A DNA stretch of 64,000 nt from JAWKWA01 sp041397765 (GTDB lineage Bacteria > Pseudomonadota > Alphaproteobacteria > Rhizobiales > Hyphomicrobiaceae): positions 62,001 through 126,000 of the forward strand of contig JAWKWA010000004.1 in the NCBI GenBank assembly GCA_041397765.1, in the 5' to 3' direction. The notes under the pieces were generated by a model. The model was not told where the DNA came from. It saw nothing but the letters and a program-made list of their open reading frames with translations, and did no database searches. The position numbers and the translations under genes are program-made. Of the stretch, positions 17,434 through 26,607 are shown piece by piece (positions within the stretch are counted from its first letter, which is position 1; each line of letters opens with the position of its first letter).

Positions 17434-17790
17434 TTAGCGTTCTGAGCGGTGATGAGGGGCGCCACGACCGGCGCGTTCTGGTTGCCACGCCCCAGAACTA
17501 ACCGACAGGTGTTAAACTGCTGTAAGATTTTCCGCTCAAATCGAGAGTATATTGCCTGCAATTCGCCACCAATTCGCACATTGATCCATTTTATACTCCC
17601 CGTTGAATGTCTTTCCGTGGACGATGATGGATGCTCGAGCAGGCTGCGCGGACGTTGCGTGAAGACAGGCTTAATCCATCGCGCGTAACTTGCAGCGAGA
17701 GCCGAGGCCGCGGCAGAGCGGCGCTGCCGGCTCCTATCTCGTCGCGGCCTTTCATGTCGCCCCGCCGGCCGTCCGCGCCTTCGCACGGAC
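17434..17790. promoter_or_regulatory. AT-rich divergent intergenic region of two signalling genes
   Basis: This 357-base gap separates the receiver-ATPase gene (minus) from the hybrid kinase gene (plus). Bases about 17495-17620 are clearly AT-richer than anything around them, as expected for a double promoter region. Several weak -10-like words occur (for example TATACT read on the minus strand near 17545), but I see no convincing -35/-10 pair, so only the region is called. No gene is seen in it. Confidence 0.4.
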
Positions 17791-20700
17791 ATGTCGGCCG
17801 GGAACACGCCTTGGAGCCCGCCGGAGCGATCGGGGACAAGAGCAGACGTGCCGTCATATCTCTCATTCCTCCGGCGATCGATCGAATCCAAGCTCGCCGC
17901 CATCGTCGCGACGGCGGTGCTGTCGGCGATGCTGCTGGCGACGCTCGTGTCGGTGTGGCGCGAGGCCGAGCGCGAGGTGGCATCCGAGCGCGCCGAGCTG
18001 CTCGCCGTGTCGGCGGCGATCTCCTCGGCGATCGCCCATCACATCGATAAAGGCGACAAGCAGGAGGTGCTGGCGTCGCTCCGGGCGATCGCCCGCATTC
18101 CCGACATCACCTTTGCGCAGGTGATCGACACGGACGGCCATACCATCGCCGAGCTCGGCGACGGCGGCGTGCTGCTTTCGACGCCGGACGGGACTGGGCC
18201 GAAGCGACTCGAGGATCCGTTCGATCTCGTCTCCGGCGGCGTCGGCGTGATGGAGACGCCGATCATCAGAGGCGGCCTCGCCATCGGTACCATGCGGCTG
18301 CATTCCGATCTGTCGCGCAAGCGGCGCGATTTCATGCTGTCGATCCGCGATGCGCTGCTCGCCGGCCTCAGTGCGGCGCTGTTCGGCATCGCCGTCACCA
18401 AGGGTCTGCAGCGCTCGATCACGGGCCCGATCAACCGCTTGACCGAGGCGATGCAGGATGTCCGCCGCTCGCACGACTTCGACCGCAGCGTCATCCGCGA
18501 CAGCGACGACGAGACGGGCATGCTGGTCGATGCCTTCAACGACATGCTGCGGCAGATCCGGATCCGCGACGGTCAGCTCGACCGGCATCGCGAGAACCTG
18601 GAGAACGAGGTCAAGCGGCGCACCGAGGAGTTGAACGAGGCCATGCTCGCGGCGCGTACCGCGAACTCGGCGAAGTCCGACTTCCTCGCGATGATGAGCC
18701 ACGAGATCCGCACGCCGATGAACGGCATGATGGTGATGGCCGAGCTGCTCGCCGCCGCCGAGATGCCGCCCGAGCAGAAGCGCTCCGTCGAGGTGATCCG
18801 CAGATCGGGTACGAGCCTGCTCACCATCATCAACGACATACTCGATCTGTCCAAGATCGAGGCCGGACGGCTCGATCTGGAGACGATCGAGGTCGATCCG
18901 CGCGAGGTGGTCGGCAATGTGCTCGGCCTGTTCTCCCAGCGCGCCGCCGAGATCGGCGTCGACCTTGCCGCCGATGTCGCGCCGGACGTGCCGCGGACGA
19001 TCCTCGCCGACCCGGTCCGCCTGACGCAGGTGCTCGCCAATCTCGTCAGCAACGCCCTCAAGTTCACCATGAGCGGCAGCGTCGTGATCGAGGTCGCGGA
19101 AGCGGGTCAAGGCAGGGCGGATGGCCGGCGCCATCTCGCGCTCAGCGTGCGGGACACCGGCATCGGCATTGCCGCCGACAAGCTCGAGGCGATCTTCGAT
19201 GCCTTTACGCAGGCTTCGCAATCGACCACCCGGCAATTCGGCGGCACGGGCATCGGCCTCACCATCTGCCGGCGCCTCGTCGGTGCCATGGGCGGTACGA
19301 TCTCGGTGGCGAGCGAGCCGGGCAAGGGCTCGACCTTCCGCGTCGAGGCGCCGTTCGAGGTCGTCGAGCCCGAGCGGCCGATCGCCGTGCCGGCCGCGAA
19401 CCAGCGCCGCGTGGTGGTGGCGCTCGCCGGCTCTGCGACCCGCAACGTCGTGACCAAGGCCCTCGTTGCGCGCGGGATCGCGGCACGGCCGGTCGATCCG
19501 CTCGACCCGGCCTCCGTCGCCGCCGCGTGCGGCTTTGGCGATCCGTCGCTGCCGCCGCTCGCCGCCTTCATCGCCGACGACGGCCGCGCGCTGCCGCTCA
19601 TGCGCATGCTGTGTGGGGGAGCGCTCGAGAAAACTCGCCTCGCCCGACCGGCCACTGCTTGCGATGGTGATCGCGCCTGGAACGCCTTCGCTTCAGAGCA
19701 GCGATCGCGCGCCGGCCGATATCGAGTTGCCGGCGCCGATCCTGCCGGCCGATCTCGACCGGTTCGCGGACCGGCTTGCCGCCGGCACGCCGTCCTCGGA
19801 GCCGACACCGGCGCCGATGGCGGACAGCGTTGCCCGGACGCCGGCCTCGCCGCAAAATGCGCGCGTGCTGGTGGTCGACGACAGCCTCGTCAATCGCGAG
19901 GTGATGTCGGCGGCGCTCGGCCGGCTCGGCCACCGCGCGACGCTCGCGGGAAATGGCCTCGAGGCGCTCGAGCGGCTCGCCTCGGCGCAATTCGACATCG
20001 TCTTCATGGATCTCAGCATGCCGGTGATGGATGGTCTCGAGGCGACGCGGCGGATCCGTGCGAGCGAGGCGGAGAGCGGCCTCCCGCGCCTGCCGGTGAT
20101 CGCCGTGACGGCGCATGCCGCGGGGCGCCTGACATCGGAATGGCAGGAGGCGGGCCTCAGCGATTTCGTCACGAAGCCGTTCACGCTGGAGCGCATCGCC
20201 GCGGTGATCGCTCGCTGGTGGGCGGCCGGCGATGGCCCCGCGCGTGAGGCAGCCGGATCTCAGGAGCCCGTCACGGCCGGCGTGGGCGCCGGGACCGCCT
20301 TGGTGGCGGACGCACTCGATCAGCGGGTGATCGGCGAGATCCAGGCGATGGACGTGGCGGGCGGGCTGCTGAAGCGGCTCGTCACGCTCTACCGCGCGGA
20401 AGCACCGGCCACGCTCGATCGCCTCGCCAGACTGCTCGCGGCGGGCGACGCCACGGAGAGCGCGGCGGCGGCGCACAAGCTGAAATCGCTGTCGGGCAAT
20501 ATCGGCGCGATCGGCGCGCGGGCACTCGCGGCGGAGATCGAGACGGCGGCGAAATCGGGCCGGACCGACGGCCTCGCCGCGAAAGCGGACGCATTGTCCG
20601 TTCAGATCGACACGGCGATGGCGGCGCTCATCGCCACCGCGGAGCGGACGGGCGGGGCCGCGGGTACGGCCTCAGCGAAACAGCAGCCGGCCGAGGACGA

Positions 20701-20839
20701 ATTTCAGGATCTGCCAGCCGTAGCGGTAGATGACGATGCCGATCAGCCAGGACAGCCAGCTCCGGTTCTTGAAGCCGAGCAGGCCGCCGAGCACGTCACG
20801 GATGACGTCGGCGAGATCACCGGCCGGAGCGCCGCCTGA
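17791..20839 (+). pseudogene. Hybrid histidine kinase (HAMP-HisKA-HATPase-REC-Hpt), interrupted by a frameshift
   Basis: The reading frame from 17791 encodes a transmembrane segment (about residues 33-54), a periplasmic sensor region, a second membrane segment, HAMP, HisKA (MMSHEIRTPMNG, His near residue 306), and HATPase_c with N-box VLANLVSNALKFT, G1 DTGIGIA and G2 FGGTGIGLTICRRLV. Near 19615 the sense switches to the next frame. That frame carries a linker, a receiver (VLVVDDSLVNREV, phosphoacceptor in MDLSMPVMDG, Lys in FVTKPF) and an Hpt domain (AAAHKLKSLSGN). The switch lies at GGGGG (19615-19619); with four Gs the frame is continuous. This is either a sequencing indel or a real break giving a kinase without receiver. 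A GTG at 17848 is an alternative start. The 3' end overlaps the convergent DUF937 gene by 168 bases. Confidence 0.8.
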
Positions 20840-21490
20840 GCCGCCTGGGCGACTTGAGCCCTTGCCGCCTCTCAGGATGTCGGTGATGTCGCCATAGGGG
20901 TTGTCGGACTGGGCGCTGCGACCACGCCGTACGGTGTCGAGATCGGGCAGGGTGAGGGGACCATCGCCCTCGCCGCCGGCACGGGACGATCCGCCGGGCA
21001 GGCCGGGCACGCTGCCCGCCCCGCCGGCCATGCCGCCCGATTGCGGCAGGCGCTCGACGACGTCGGCGAGCACGCCGCGGCCGTTCTTGAAAATCCAGCC
21101 GAGCACGAAGACCGCCAGCATCGGCAGCATCTTCTTCAGGATGGCGCTGGAAATGCCGGTCGAGCGCTCGGCGCCGAGCGCCAGATTGCGGCTCAAGGCC
21201 GGTGCGCCGACGATATGGCCAAGAATGGCGTTGCCGTCGGCGACAGTGGCGGTGCTGGCGATCCGCGAGGGATCGTCAATGACCGAGGCATGGCCGCCCG
21301 AGGCGAGCGCCGCCATCAGATCGGCGACGCCCTTCCTCGTCAGCGTGTTGTGCTCGATGCCGCGCACAAGGCCGGGCAGCAGCGCCGCCATGGCCGAGCG
21401 GGCGGCGTCGTCGCCGATACCGAACTCAGTGGCGAGCGCCCGGGCGAAACGCTGTCCTTCAGGCGAATCGACGATGGACGACGACGACAT
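20672..21490 (-). CDS. DUF937 domain protein with C-terminal membrane segment
   Basis: A 272-residue protein, ATG with GGGGAGG seven bases upstream. The N-terminal 140 residues match the DUF937 pattern of helical repeats (ALLPGLVRGIEHNTLTRKGV, DGNAILGHIVGAPALSRNLA, AILKKMLPMLAVFVLGWIFK). A Gly/Pro/Ser-rich low-complexity linker follows (about 160-235), then a hydrophobic C-terminus (WLSWLIGIVIYRYGWQILKF). The biochemical role of DUF937 is unknown. Its 3' end overlaps the hybrid kinase frame on the opposite strand by 168 bases. The overlap falls after the Hpt domain of that kinase, so the real kinase C-terminus may be shorter. Confidence 0.75.
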   Translation of the reverse strand: MSSSSIVDSPEGQRFARALATEFGIGDDAARSAMAALLPGLVRGIEHNTLTRKGVADLMAALASGGHASVIDDPSRIASTATVADGNAILGHIVGAPALSRNLALGAERSTGISSAILKKMLPMLAVFVLGWIFKNGRGVLADVVERLPQSGGMAGGAGSVPGLPGGSSRAGGEGDGPLTLPDLDTVRRGRSAQSDNPYGDITDILRGGKGSSRPGGSGGAPAGDLADVIRDVLGGLLGFKNRSWLSWLIGIVIYRYGWQILKFVLGRLLFR

Positions 21491-21566
21491 GAGCTTTCCT
21501 CCCCGCATGCGAGCCATGCGGGGAGTATATCGGAAGAGGCCGGGCCCGGCACCTGCGGGCTGACAC

Positions 21567-22457
21567 TTACTGGGTCGCGGTCGAATCCGAGCCGACCGTC
21601 TTGACGACACTCGAGAGCGGCCGGCCGCCGGCATCGGCGACGCCACCCTTGAAGTCCTTGCCGACCTCCTCGTCATAGGCCGGCAGGGTGGCGAGCGCGT
21701 CCTTGGCCGTCAGATGGACGACGCGGTAGCCCTTCGCCTTCAGCTCGCGCAGGAGCTTGGGCAGCGCCTTGGCCGTCACCTGCTGAATGGCGTGGAACAG
21801 CAGGATGCCCTTGCCGGTATCGTCCAGCCGCTTCATGACGCGCTCGATCATCTTCTCGGGCTTGCCACCCTTGAAGTCGAAGGAATCGATGTCGGTCGAG
21901 AACACGGCCATGTTGCGCTCGGCGAGATAGGCGAGCAGCTCGGGCGAATCCTTCAGGAACGGAAAGCGGAAGAACGGCGAGTTCTGCGATCCGAGCGCCA
22001 GATGGATGGCGCTCATGCCCTTCTCGATCTCGGCCTTGGCCTCGTCGAGCTGGCCCTTCCTGGCCATGCGGCCGAGATCCTTGTGAAGCCAGGTGTGACC
22101 GCCGATGGTGTGGCCGGCCTTGGCGATCTCGCGCAGGACCTCCGGGTAGCCGATCGCCTGCTTGCCGATCGGGAAGAAGGTCGCCTTCACGCATTCGGCC
22201 TCGAGGGCGGCCAGTACCTCGCCGGTCAGATGGGCGACGGGGCCATCGTCGAAGGTGAGCACCACCTCGCCCTTCTCGAGGAAATCGTAGGTCTTGTAGT
22301 GCTGGAAGCCGAAACCCGGGCCGCCCGTGGTGTCGATCTCGACGGTCCGGCTGACGCCGAGGGCGTCGGGATTGCCGGGGCAGTCCGCAGCGGCTGAGGG
22401 GCCGGACGGAGAAAGGGCGCAGATCGCCAGGGCCGCCAGGGCCGGGATGAAACGCAT
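21567..22457 (-). CDS. Exported polysaccharide deacetylase (NodB domain)
   Basis: Carbohydrate esterase family 4 protein, 296 residues, ATG with GGGAGG six bases upstream. The signal peptide is MRFIPALAALAICALSPSG with cleavage near SAA-ADC. Motif 1 is TFDDGP (68-73, catalytic Asp and metal Asp), motif 2 is H121-x3-H125 in GHTWLHKDL (metal ligands), and motif 3 is FFRFPFLKDS. The later GILLFHAIQQ segment supplies the leaving-group His. It removes N- or O-acetyl groups from an extracellular or periplasmic polysaccharide. The substrate (chitin-like oligomer, peptidoglycan or exopolysaccharide) cannot be told. It appears monocistronic, and its short upstream gap faces the glnA terminator. Confidence 0.9.
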   Translation of the reverse strand: MRFIPALAALAICALSPSGPSAAADCPGNPDALGVSRTVEIDTTGGPGFGFQHYKTYDFLEKGEVVLTFDDGPVAHLTGEVLAALEAECVKATFFPIGKQAIGYPEVLREIAKAGHTIGGHTWLHKDLGRMARKGQLDEAKAEIEKGMSAIHLALGSQNSPFFRFPFLKDSPELLAYLAERNMAVFSTDIDSFDFKGGKPEKMIERVMKRLDDTGKGILLFHAIQQVTAKALPKLLRELKAKGYRVVHLTAKDALATLPAYDEEVGKDFKGGVADAGGRPLSSVVKTVGSDSTATQ

Positions 22458-22656
22458 TGCTCGCCTCCCATGTCGTGTTCGGTGGATTCGGGGCCGAGTC
22501 TGGGCCGAGCACTTAAGTATGGCAAGGGTCGCGCTACGCAATCGCGGTCGGTTCGTCCCGGGGGGTGGCTTCGCGCCCACAGGCGCGGATGTGCGGCAGC
22601 GACGAAACGGCCGCCGATCCACAGGCTCCCACAGGAAGCAGCTCCCGCAACAACAA

Positions 22657-22685
22657 GGCCCGGCCGCGAAGGTCGCGGCCGGGCC
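22657..22685 (-). terminator. Terminator-like hairpin after glnA
   Basis: A perfect 13+13 inverted repeat (GGCCCGGCCGCGA / TCGCGGCCGGGCC, 3-base loop) lies 44 bases past the glnA stop. Read on the minus strand it is followed by TTGTTGTTG, a modest U-rich tail, so factor-independent termination of glnA is likely. Confidence 0.7.
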
Positions 22686-22728
22686 ATCGGCAGGCTGCCG
22701 GAGATTTTCGGGCGGGCGCCCGATGGGC

Positions 22729-24144
22729 TCAGCAGCTGTAGTACATGTCGTACTCGACCGGATGGGGCGTCATCTCGAAGCGCTCGATCTCGGCCATCTT
22801 CAGCTCGATATAGCCGTCGATCATGTCGTCGCTGAAGACGCCGCCCTTCTTCAGGAAGTCGCGGCCCCGGTCGAGATGCTCCATGGCCTCGCGCAGCGAG
22901 CGGCAGACATGGGGGATCTCGCGCAGCTCGGCCGGCGGCAGGTCGTAGAGGTTCTTGTCCATCGCCTCGCCGGGATTGATCTTGTTCTCGATGCCGTCGA
23001 GACCGGCCATCAAGAGGGCCGAGAAGGCGAGATAGGGGTTGGCCGAGGGATCGGGGAAGCGAACCTCGACGCGCTTGCCCTTCGGATTGGAGGTGTGCGG
23101 GATGCGGCACGATGCGGAGCGATTGCGCGCCGAGTAGGCGAGCAGCACCGGCGCCTCGTAGCCCGGCACCAGACGCTTGTAGGAGTTGGTGATCGGGTTG
23201 GTGAAGGCGTTGATGGCGCGGGCATGCTTCAGGATGCCGCCGATATAGTGCAGCGCCATGTCCGACAGGTCGGCATATTTGGTGCCCGCGAACCGGTTCT
23301 CGCTGCCCTTCCAGATCGACTGGTGCACATGCATGCCCGAGCCGTTGTCGCCGAAGACGGGCTTGGGCATGAAGGTGACCGACTTGCCGTAGGCCTGGGC
23401 GACGTTGCGCGCCACATATTTGTAGATCTGCATGTGGTCGGCCATGGTGACGAGGGTGCCGAACTTGACACCGAGCTCGTGCTGGGCGGAGGCCACCTCA
23501 TGGTGGTGCTTCTCGACGACGACGCCCATCTCGGCCATCACCGAGAGCATCTCGGAGCGGATGTCCTGACAGGAATCGACCGGCGGCACCGGGAAGTAGC
23601 CGCCCTTCATGCGCGGCCGGTGACCGAGATTGCCCATCTCGTACTCGGTGCCGGTGTTGGTCGGAAGCTCGGTGCTGTCGACCTTGAAGCCGCAATTGTA
23701 GGGATCGGTCGTGAAGCGGACGTCGTCGAAGATGAAGAACTCGGCCTCGGGACCGAAGAAGGCGGTGTCGCCGACGCCGGTCTGCTTCAGATAGGCCTCG
23801 GCCTTCTTGGCGATGCCGCGCGGGTCGCGCTCATAGAGCTCGCCAGTGGTCGGCTCGACGATGTCGCAGAAGATGGCGAGCGTGGTCTGGGCGAAGAACG
23901 GATCGAGATGGGCCGATGCCGGGTCGAGCATCAGCGTCATGTCCGACTGATGGATGTCGCGCCAGCCCGAGATCGAGGAGCCGTCGAACATCAGGCCGTC
24001 GGCGAAGGCGCTCTCGTCGATCGTCGAGACGTCCTGCGTGACGTGATGAATGGTGCCGCGCGGATCGGAGAAGCGCAGATCGACGAACTTCACGTCGCGA
24101 TCCTTGATCATCTTCAGAACGGATTCGGCGTCTTTCTCGGCCAT
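22729..24144 (-). CDS. glnA: Glutamine synthetase type I
   Basis: GSI-beta type glutamine synthetase, 471 residues, the normal length. It forms glutamine from glutamate, ammonia and ATP as a cytoplasmic dodecamer. Visible signatures are GLMFDGSSISGW near the N-terminus, the metal and glutamate region (GPEAEFFIFDD, YFPVPPVDSCQD), the ATP site stretch KPVFGDNGSGMHVHQS, and NPKGKRVEVRFPDPSANPY. The adenylylation tyrosine of the family lies in KNLYDLPPAEL near residue 398, so GlnE-type control is expected. The start is the ATG at 24144. The gene is 262 bases downstream of glnB on the same strand, a conserved alphaproteobacterial order. The gap is large enough for its own promoter, but none is clear. 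Confidence 0.98.
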   Translation of the reverse strand: MAEKDAESVLKMIKDRDVKFVDLRFSDPRGTIHHVTQDVSTIDESAFADGLMFDGSSISGWRDIHQSDMTLMLDPASAHLDPFFAQTTLAIFCDIVEPTTGELYERDPRGIAKKAEAYLKQTGVGDTAFFGPEAEFFIFDDVRFTTDPYNCGFKVDSTELPTNTGTEYEMGNLGHRPRMKGGYFPVPPVDSCQDIRSEMLSVMAEMGVVVEKHHHEVASAQHELGVKFGTLVTMADHMQIYKYVARNVAQAYGKSVTFMPKPVFGDNGSGMHVHQSIWKGSENRFAGTKYADLSDMALHYIGGILKHARAINAFTNPITNSYKRLVPGYEAPVLLAYSARNRSASCRIPHTSNPKGKRVEVRFPDPSANPYLAFSALLMAGLDGIENKINPGEAMDKNLYDLPPAELREIPHVCRSLREAMEHLDRGRDFLKKGGVFSDDMIDGYIELKMAEIERFEMTPHPVEYDMYYSC

Positions 24145-24406
24145 GGAGATGGTTCCCTCTTTGCCTTGGTGTCGACTGTTTCGATGGCGTCCACTGTTTC
24201 GGTTCCAGGACCGCTGCACGGCAGGCGTGGCAGCGGCCCCAGGGTCAGCTTTCCCAGGCCATGCCCGGAAACGGTAAGGCACCCCTTGCATGCGCCGTCA
24301 GCAGGCACTGAAGGGGCATGCGGTCTTTCTTCTCTCTGCGCGCGTTCTCTCCCGGCGCGTTCTCTCCAGAGCGGCTCATCCGCGAGCGGACGGGACCGGC
24401 CGAGCG

Positions 24407-24745
24407 TCAGAGCGCGTCGGTGCCGCTCTCGCCGGTGCGGATACGGATGGCCTCCTCGACATTGAGGACGAAGATCTTGCCGTCGCCGATGCGGCCGGTC
24501 TTGGCGGCGGTCTGGATGGCCTCCAGCGCCTTCTCGACAAGCTCGTCGGGCAGCACGACCTCGATCTTGACCTTGGGCAGGTAGTCCATGACGTACTCGG
24601 CACCGCGATAGAGCTCGGTGTGGCCCTTCTGGCGGCCGAACCCCTTCGCCTCGATCACGGTGATGCCGAGCAGCCCGACCTCCTGGAGAGCGTCGCGGAC
24701 CTCGTCGAGCTTGAACGGCTTGATGATGGCCTCGATCTTTTTCAT
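24407..24745 (-). CDS. glnB: Nitrogen regulatory protein PII
   Basis: PII signal protein, exactly 112 residues from the ATG at 24745, which has AAGGG five bases upstream. It starts MKKIEAIIKPFKLDEVRDAL. The T-loop carries Tyr51 in the stretch ELYRGAEYVMDYLPK, the uridylylation target of GlnD, and the C-terminal signature VEEAIRIRTGE is intact. PII binds ATP/ADP and 2-oxoglutarate and sets the activity of GlnE, NtrB and, through AmtB, ammonium uptake. Position directly upstream of glnA identifies it as GlnB rather than GlnK, as no amtB is adjacent. A sigma-54 promoter lies 38 bases upstream. Confidence 0.97.
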   Translation of the reverse strand: MKKIEAIIKPFKLDEVRDALQEVGLLGITVIEAKGFGRQKGHTELYRGAEYVMDYLPKVKIEVVLPDELVEKALEAIQTAAKTGRIGDGKIFVLNVEEAIRIRTGESGTDAL

Positions 24746-24782
24746 GTAACCCTTCACCTCTCGCAGCGGTCGCGCCTCGTTA

Positions 24783-24798
24783 AGCATGTGCCGTGCCA
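24783..24798 (-). promoter_or_regulatory. Sigma-54 (-24/-12) promoter of glnB
   Basis: Read on the minus strand the bases are TGGCACGGCACATGCT, against the RpoN consensus TGGCACG-N4-TTGCW. The -24 box is perfect, the -12 box has one change (ATGC for TTGC), and GG-to-GC spacing is exact. The predicted start of transcription is about 25 bases before the glnB ATG. This implies NtrC-dependent induction under nitrogen limitation, as known for glnB in rhizobia. Confidence 0.82.
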
Positions 24799-24859
24799 GT
24801 CGCGACCTTGGAAATTAATCGTTTGTTTTCAATTTGTTGCAGACCCGCCCGACAGAACC

Positions 24860-24898
24860 CGGCGGATCCGCCGAACGGCTCTGCTGCAATTTTAGGCA
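24860..24898. promoter_or_regulatory. Dyads upstream of the glnB promoter, candidate activator sites
   Basis: CGGCGGATCCGCCG (24860-24873) is a perfect 14-base palindrome about 65 bases upstream of the -24 box. A second, imperfect TGC...GCA dyad (TGCAATTTTAGGCA, 24885-24898) lies beyond it with an A/T-rich centre like that of NtrC sites. Position fits an enhancer for a sigma-54 promoter, or an operator for the divergent nnrDE gene. The assignment is tentative. Confidence 0.35.
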
Positions 24899-25007
24899 CG
24901 CCGATGAAAACTCGGGCAGAGTTCGGGCTTGCCGGCGCCAGCCGACCGATCGACCATGGCCGAGCGGGCGGGGCGCGCAAGGCCGGGCCTGCCGGCGGGA
25001 GAAGGTT

Positions 25008-26573
25008 ATGCACGGTTTCGAGCTGCTAAGCCCGGCGGAGATGGCGCTCGCCGACCGTATCGCGATCGAGGGCGGGATCGCCGGCGAGGCGCTCATGGAG
25101 GAAGCCGGGCGCGCGGTCGCAGACGAAGCCCGGCGGCTGACGGCGCCGGGGGCCCGCATCGTCGTCCTGTGCGGACCGGGCAACAATGGCGGCGACGGCT
25201 TCGTGGCGGCGCGGCACCTCGCCCGGCTCGGCGCCCGGGTCACCGTGGCACTCGCCGGCGAGAGGAGGGCGCTCAAGGGCGATGCGGCCCTGATGGCCGG
25301 GCGCTGGCCGGGCCCCATTGCAGCCTTCACGCCCGCCGTGCTCGACGGCGCCGACCTCGCCATCGACGCCATCTTCGGGGCCGGCCTCGCCCGGCCCCTC
25401 GAGGGGGCGGTCGCAGAGATGGTCGCCGCGCTCGCGCGGATGAAAGTGCCGGTGCTCGCCGTCGACATGCCGAGCGGCCTGAACGGTGCCACCGGCGGCG
25501 TGCTCGGCGGCGCTCCGGAGGCGGTGTCGACGGTCACCTTCTTCCGGCTGAAGCCCGGCCATGTGCTCTATCCCGGGCGTGGCCTCTGCGGGCGCATCGT
25601 GCTCGCCGATATCGGCATTCCGGCGCGCGTGCTCTCGCCGGCCGGCGATCGCCCGGCGGGATCGACGGCGCTGTCCGTCTCCACCTGGCTGAACGATCCC
25701 GAGGTCTGGAGCGCGGCGCTCGGGTGCCCGGGACCGGCCGACCACAAATACCGGCGGGGCCATGCGGTTGTATTGTCGGGACCGGCGGGCCGGACAGGGG
25801 CGGGGCGGCTCGCCGCCCGGGCAGCGCTGCGGGCCGGCGCCGGCCTCGTGACGCTCGCCAGCCCGCCCGACGCCCTCGCCGAGAACGCCGCGAGCCTCAC
25901 CGCCGTCATGCTCGCCGAGGTGGCCGACGGCGCCGGCCTCGCAGCCCGCCTCGCCGACCAGCGCGTCACGGCGGTCCTCGCCGGTCCGGGCGGAGGCGTC
26001 GACCAGCGCATGCGCGGCCTCGTCGCCGCCGCCCTCGCCTCGACGGCGACCGCGGTGCTGGACGCCGATGCCCTGACCTCGTTCGAGGGCGATCCCGAAA
26101 CACTCTGGCGCGCCATCGCGGCGGGCCGGCGTACCCCGGTCATGACGCCGCACGAGGGCGAGCTCCGCCGCCTCTTCCCCGATCTTGCCGCCGACCGGCT
26201 GGTTCGCGCCCGCGCCGCGGCGGCCCGGTCGGGCGCGGTCGTGGTGCTGAAGGGCGCCGACAGCGTCATCGCCGCCCCGGACGGCCGGGCGATCATCAAT
26301 GCCAATGCGCCCCCGACACTGGCGACGGCCGGCTCGGGCGACGTGCTCGCGGGCATCGTCGCCGGGCTGGCGGCGCAGAGCGCTCCTGCCTTCGAGGCGG
26401 CGGCGGCGGCGGTGTGGCTGCATGGCGCGGCCGCCGCGCGGCTTGGACGGGGACTCATCGCCGAGGACCTCGGCGAGGCACTGCCCGGGGTGCTCGCGAA
26501 CATGGCGGCGGCCAGATCGCGGAGCGATGCCCCATGGACCTTCAGAGTGTGCTCGGCTATCGCTTCGCGGTGA
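25008..26573 (+). CDS. nnrDE: Bifunctional NAD(P)HX epimerase / ADP-dependent NAD(P)HX dehydratase
   Basis: Repair enzyme for hydrated nicotinamide cofactors, 521 residues from the ATG at 25008 with GGAGAAGG just upstream. The N-terminal YjeF_N domain (about 1-215) has VVLCGPGNNGGDGFVAARHL and DAIFGAGL, the epimerase core. The C-terminal ribokinase-like dehydratase domain (about 230-510) has HKYRRGHAVVLSG, AVLAGPGGG, MTPHEGELRRLFP and TAGSGDVLAGIVAGL, the nucleotide and catalytic Asp motif. The fused form is usual in bacteria. It is divergent from glnB with a 262-base shared region, a conserved alphaproteobacterial arrangement. Confidence 0.95.
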   Translation: MHGFELLSPAEMALADRIAIEGGIAGEALMEEAGRAVADEARRLTAPGARIVVLCGPGNNGGDGFVAARHLARLGARVTVALAGERRALKGDAALMAGRWPGPIAAFTPAVLDGADLAIDAIFGAGLARPLEGAVAEMVAALARMKVPVLAVDMPSGLNGATGGVLGGAPEAVSTVTFFRLKPGHVLYPGRGLCGRIVLADIGIPARVLSPAGDRPAGSTALSVSTWLNDPEVWSAALGCPGPADHKYRRGHAVVLSGPAGRTGAGRLAARAALRAGAGLVTLASPPDALAENAASLTAVMLAEVADGAGLAARLADQRVTAVLAGPGGGVDQRMRGLVAAALASTATAVLDADALTSFEGDPETLWRAIAAGRRTPVMTPHEGELRRLFPDLAADRLVRARAAAARSGAVVVLKGADSVIAAPDGRAIINANAPPTLATAGSGDVLAGIVAGLAAQSAPAFEAAAAAVWLHGAAAARLGRGLIAEDLGEALPGVLANMAAARSRSDAPWTFRVCSAIASR

Positions 26574-26607
26574 TTCGGCCGCAGGCAGCGCATCCACAGG
26601 CAGGGAC

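Noticed and set aside
19600..19640. Programmed ribosomal frameshift in the hybrid kinase
   Set aside because: There is a G-run but no typical slippery heptamer with a downstream structure or SD-like stimulator visible; an indel is simpler.
24145..24406. Glutamine riboswitch (glnA RNA) upstream of glnA
   Set aside because: No conserved glnA-motif core was recognised by eye, and that riboswitch class is known mainly from cyanobacteria.
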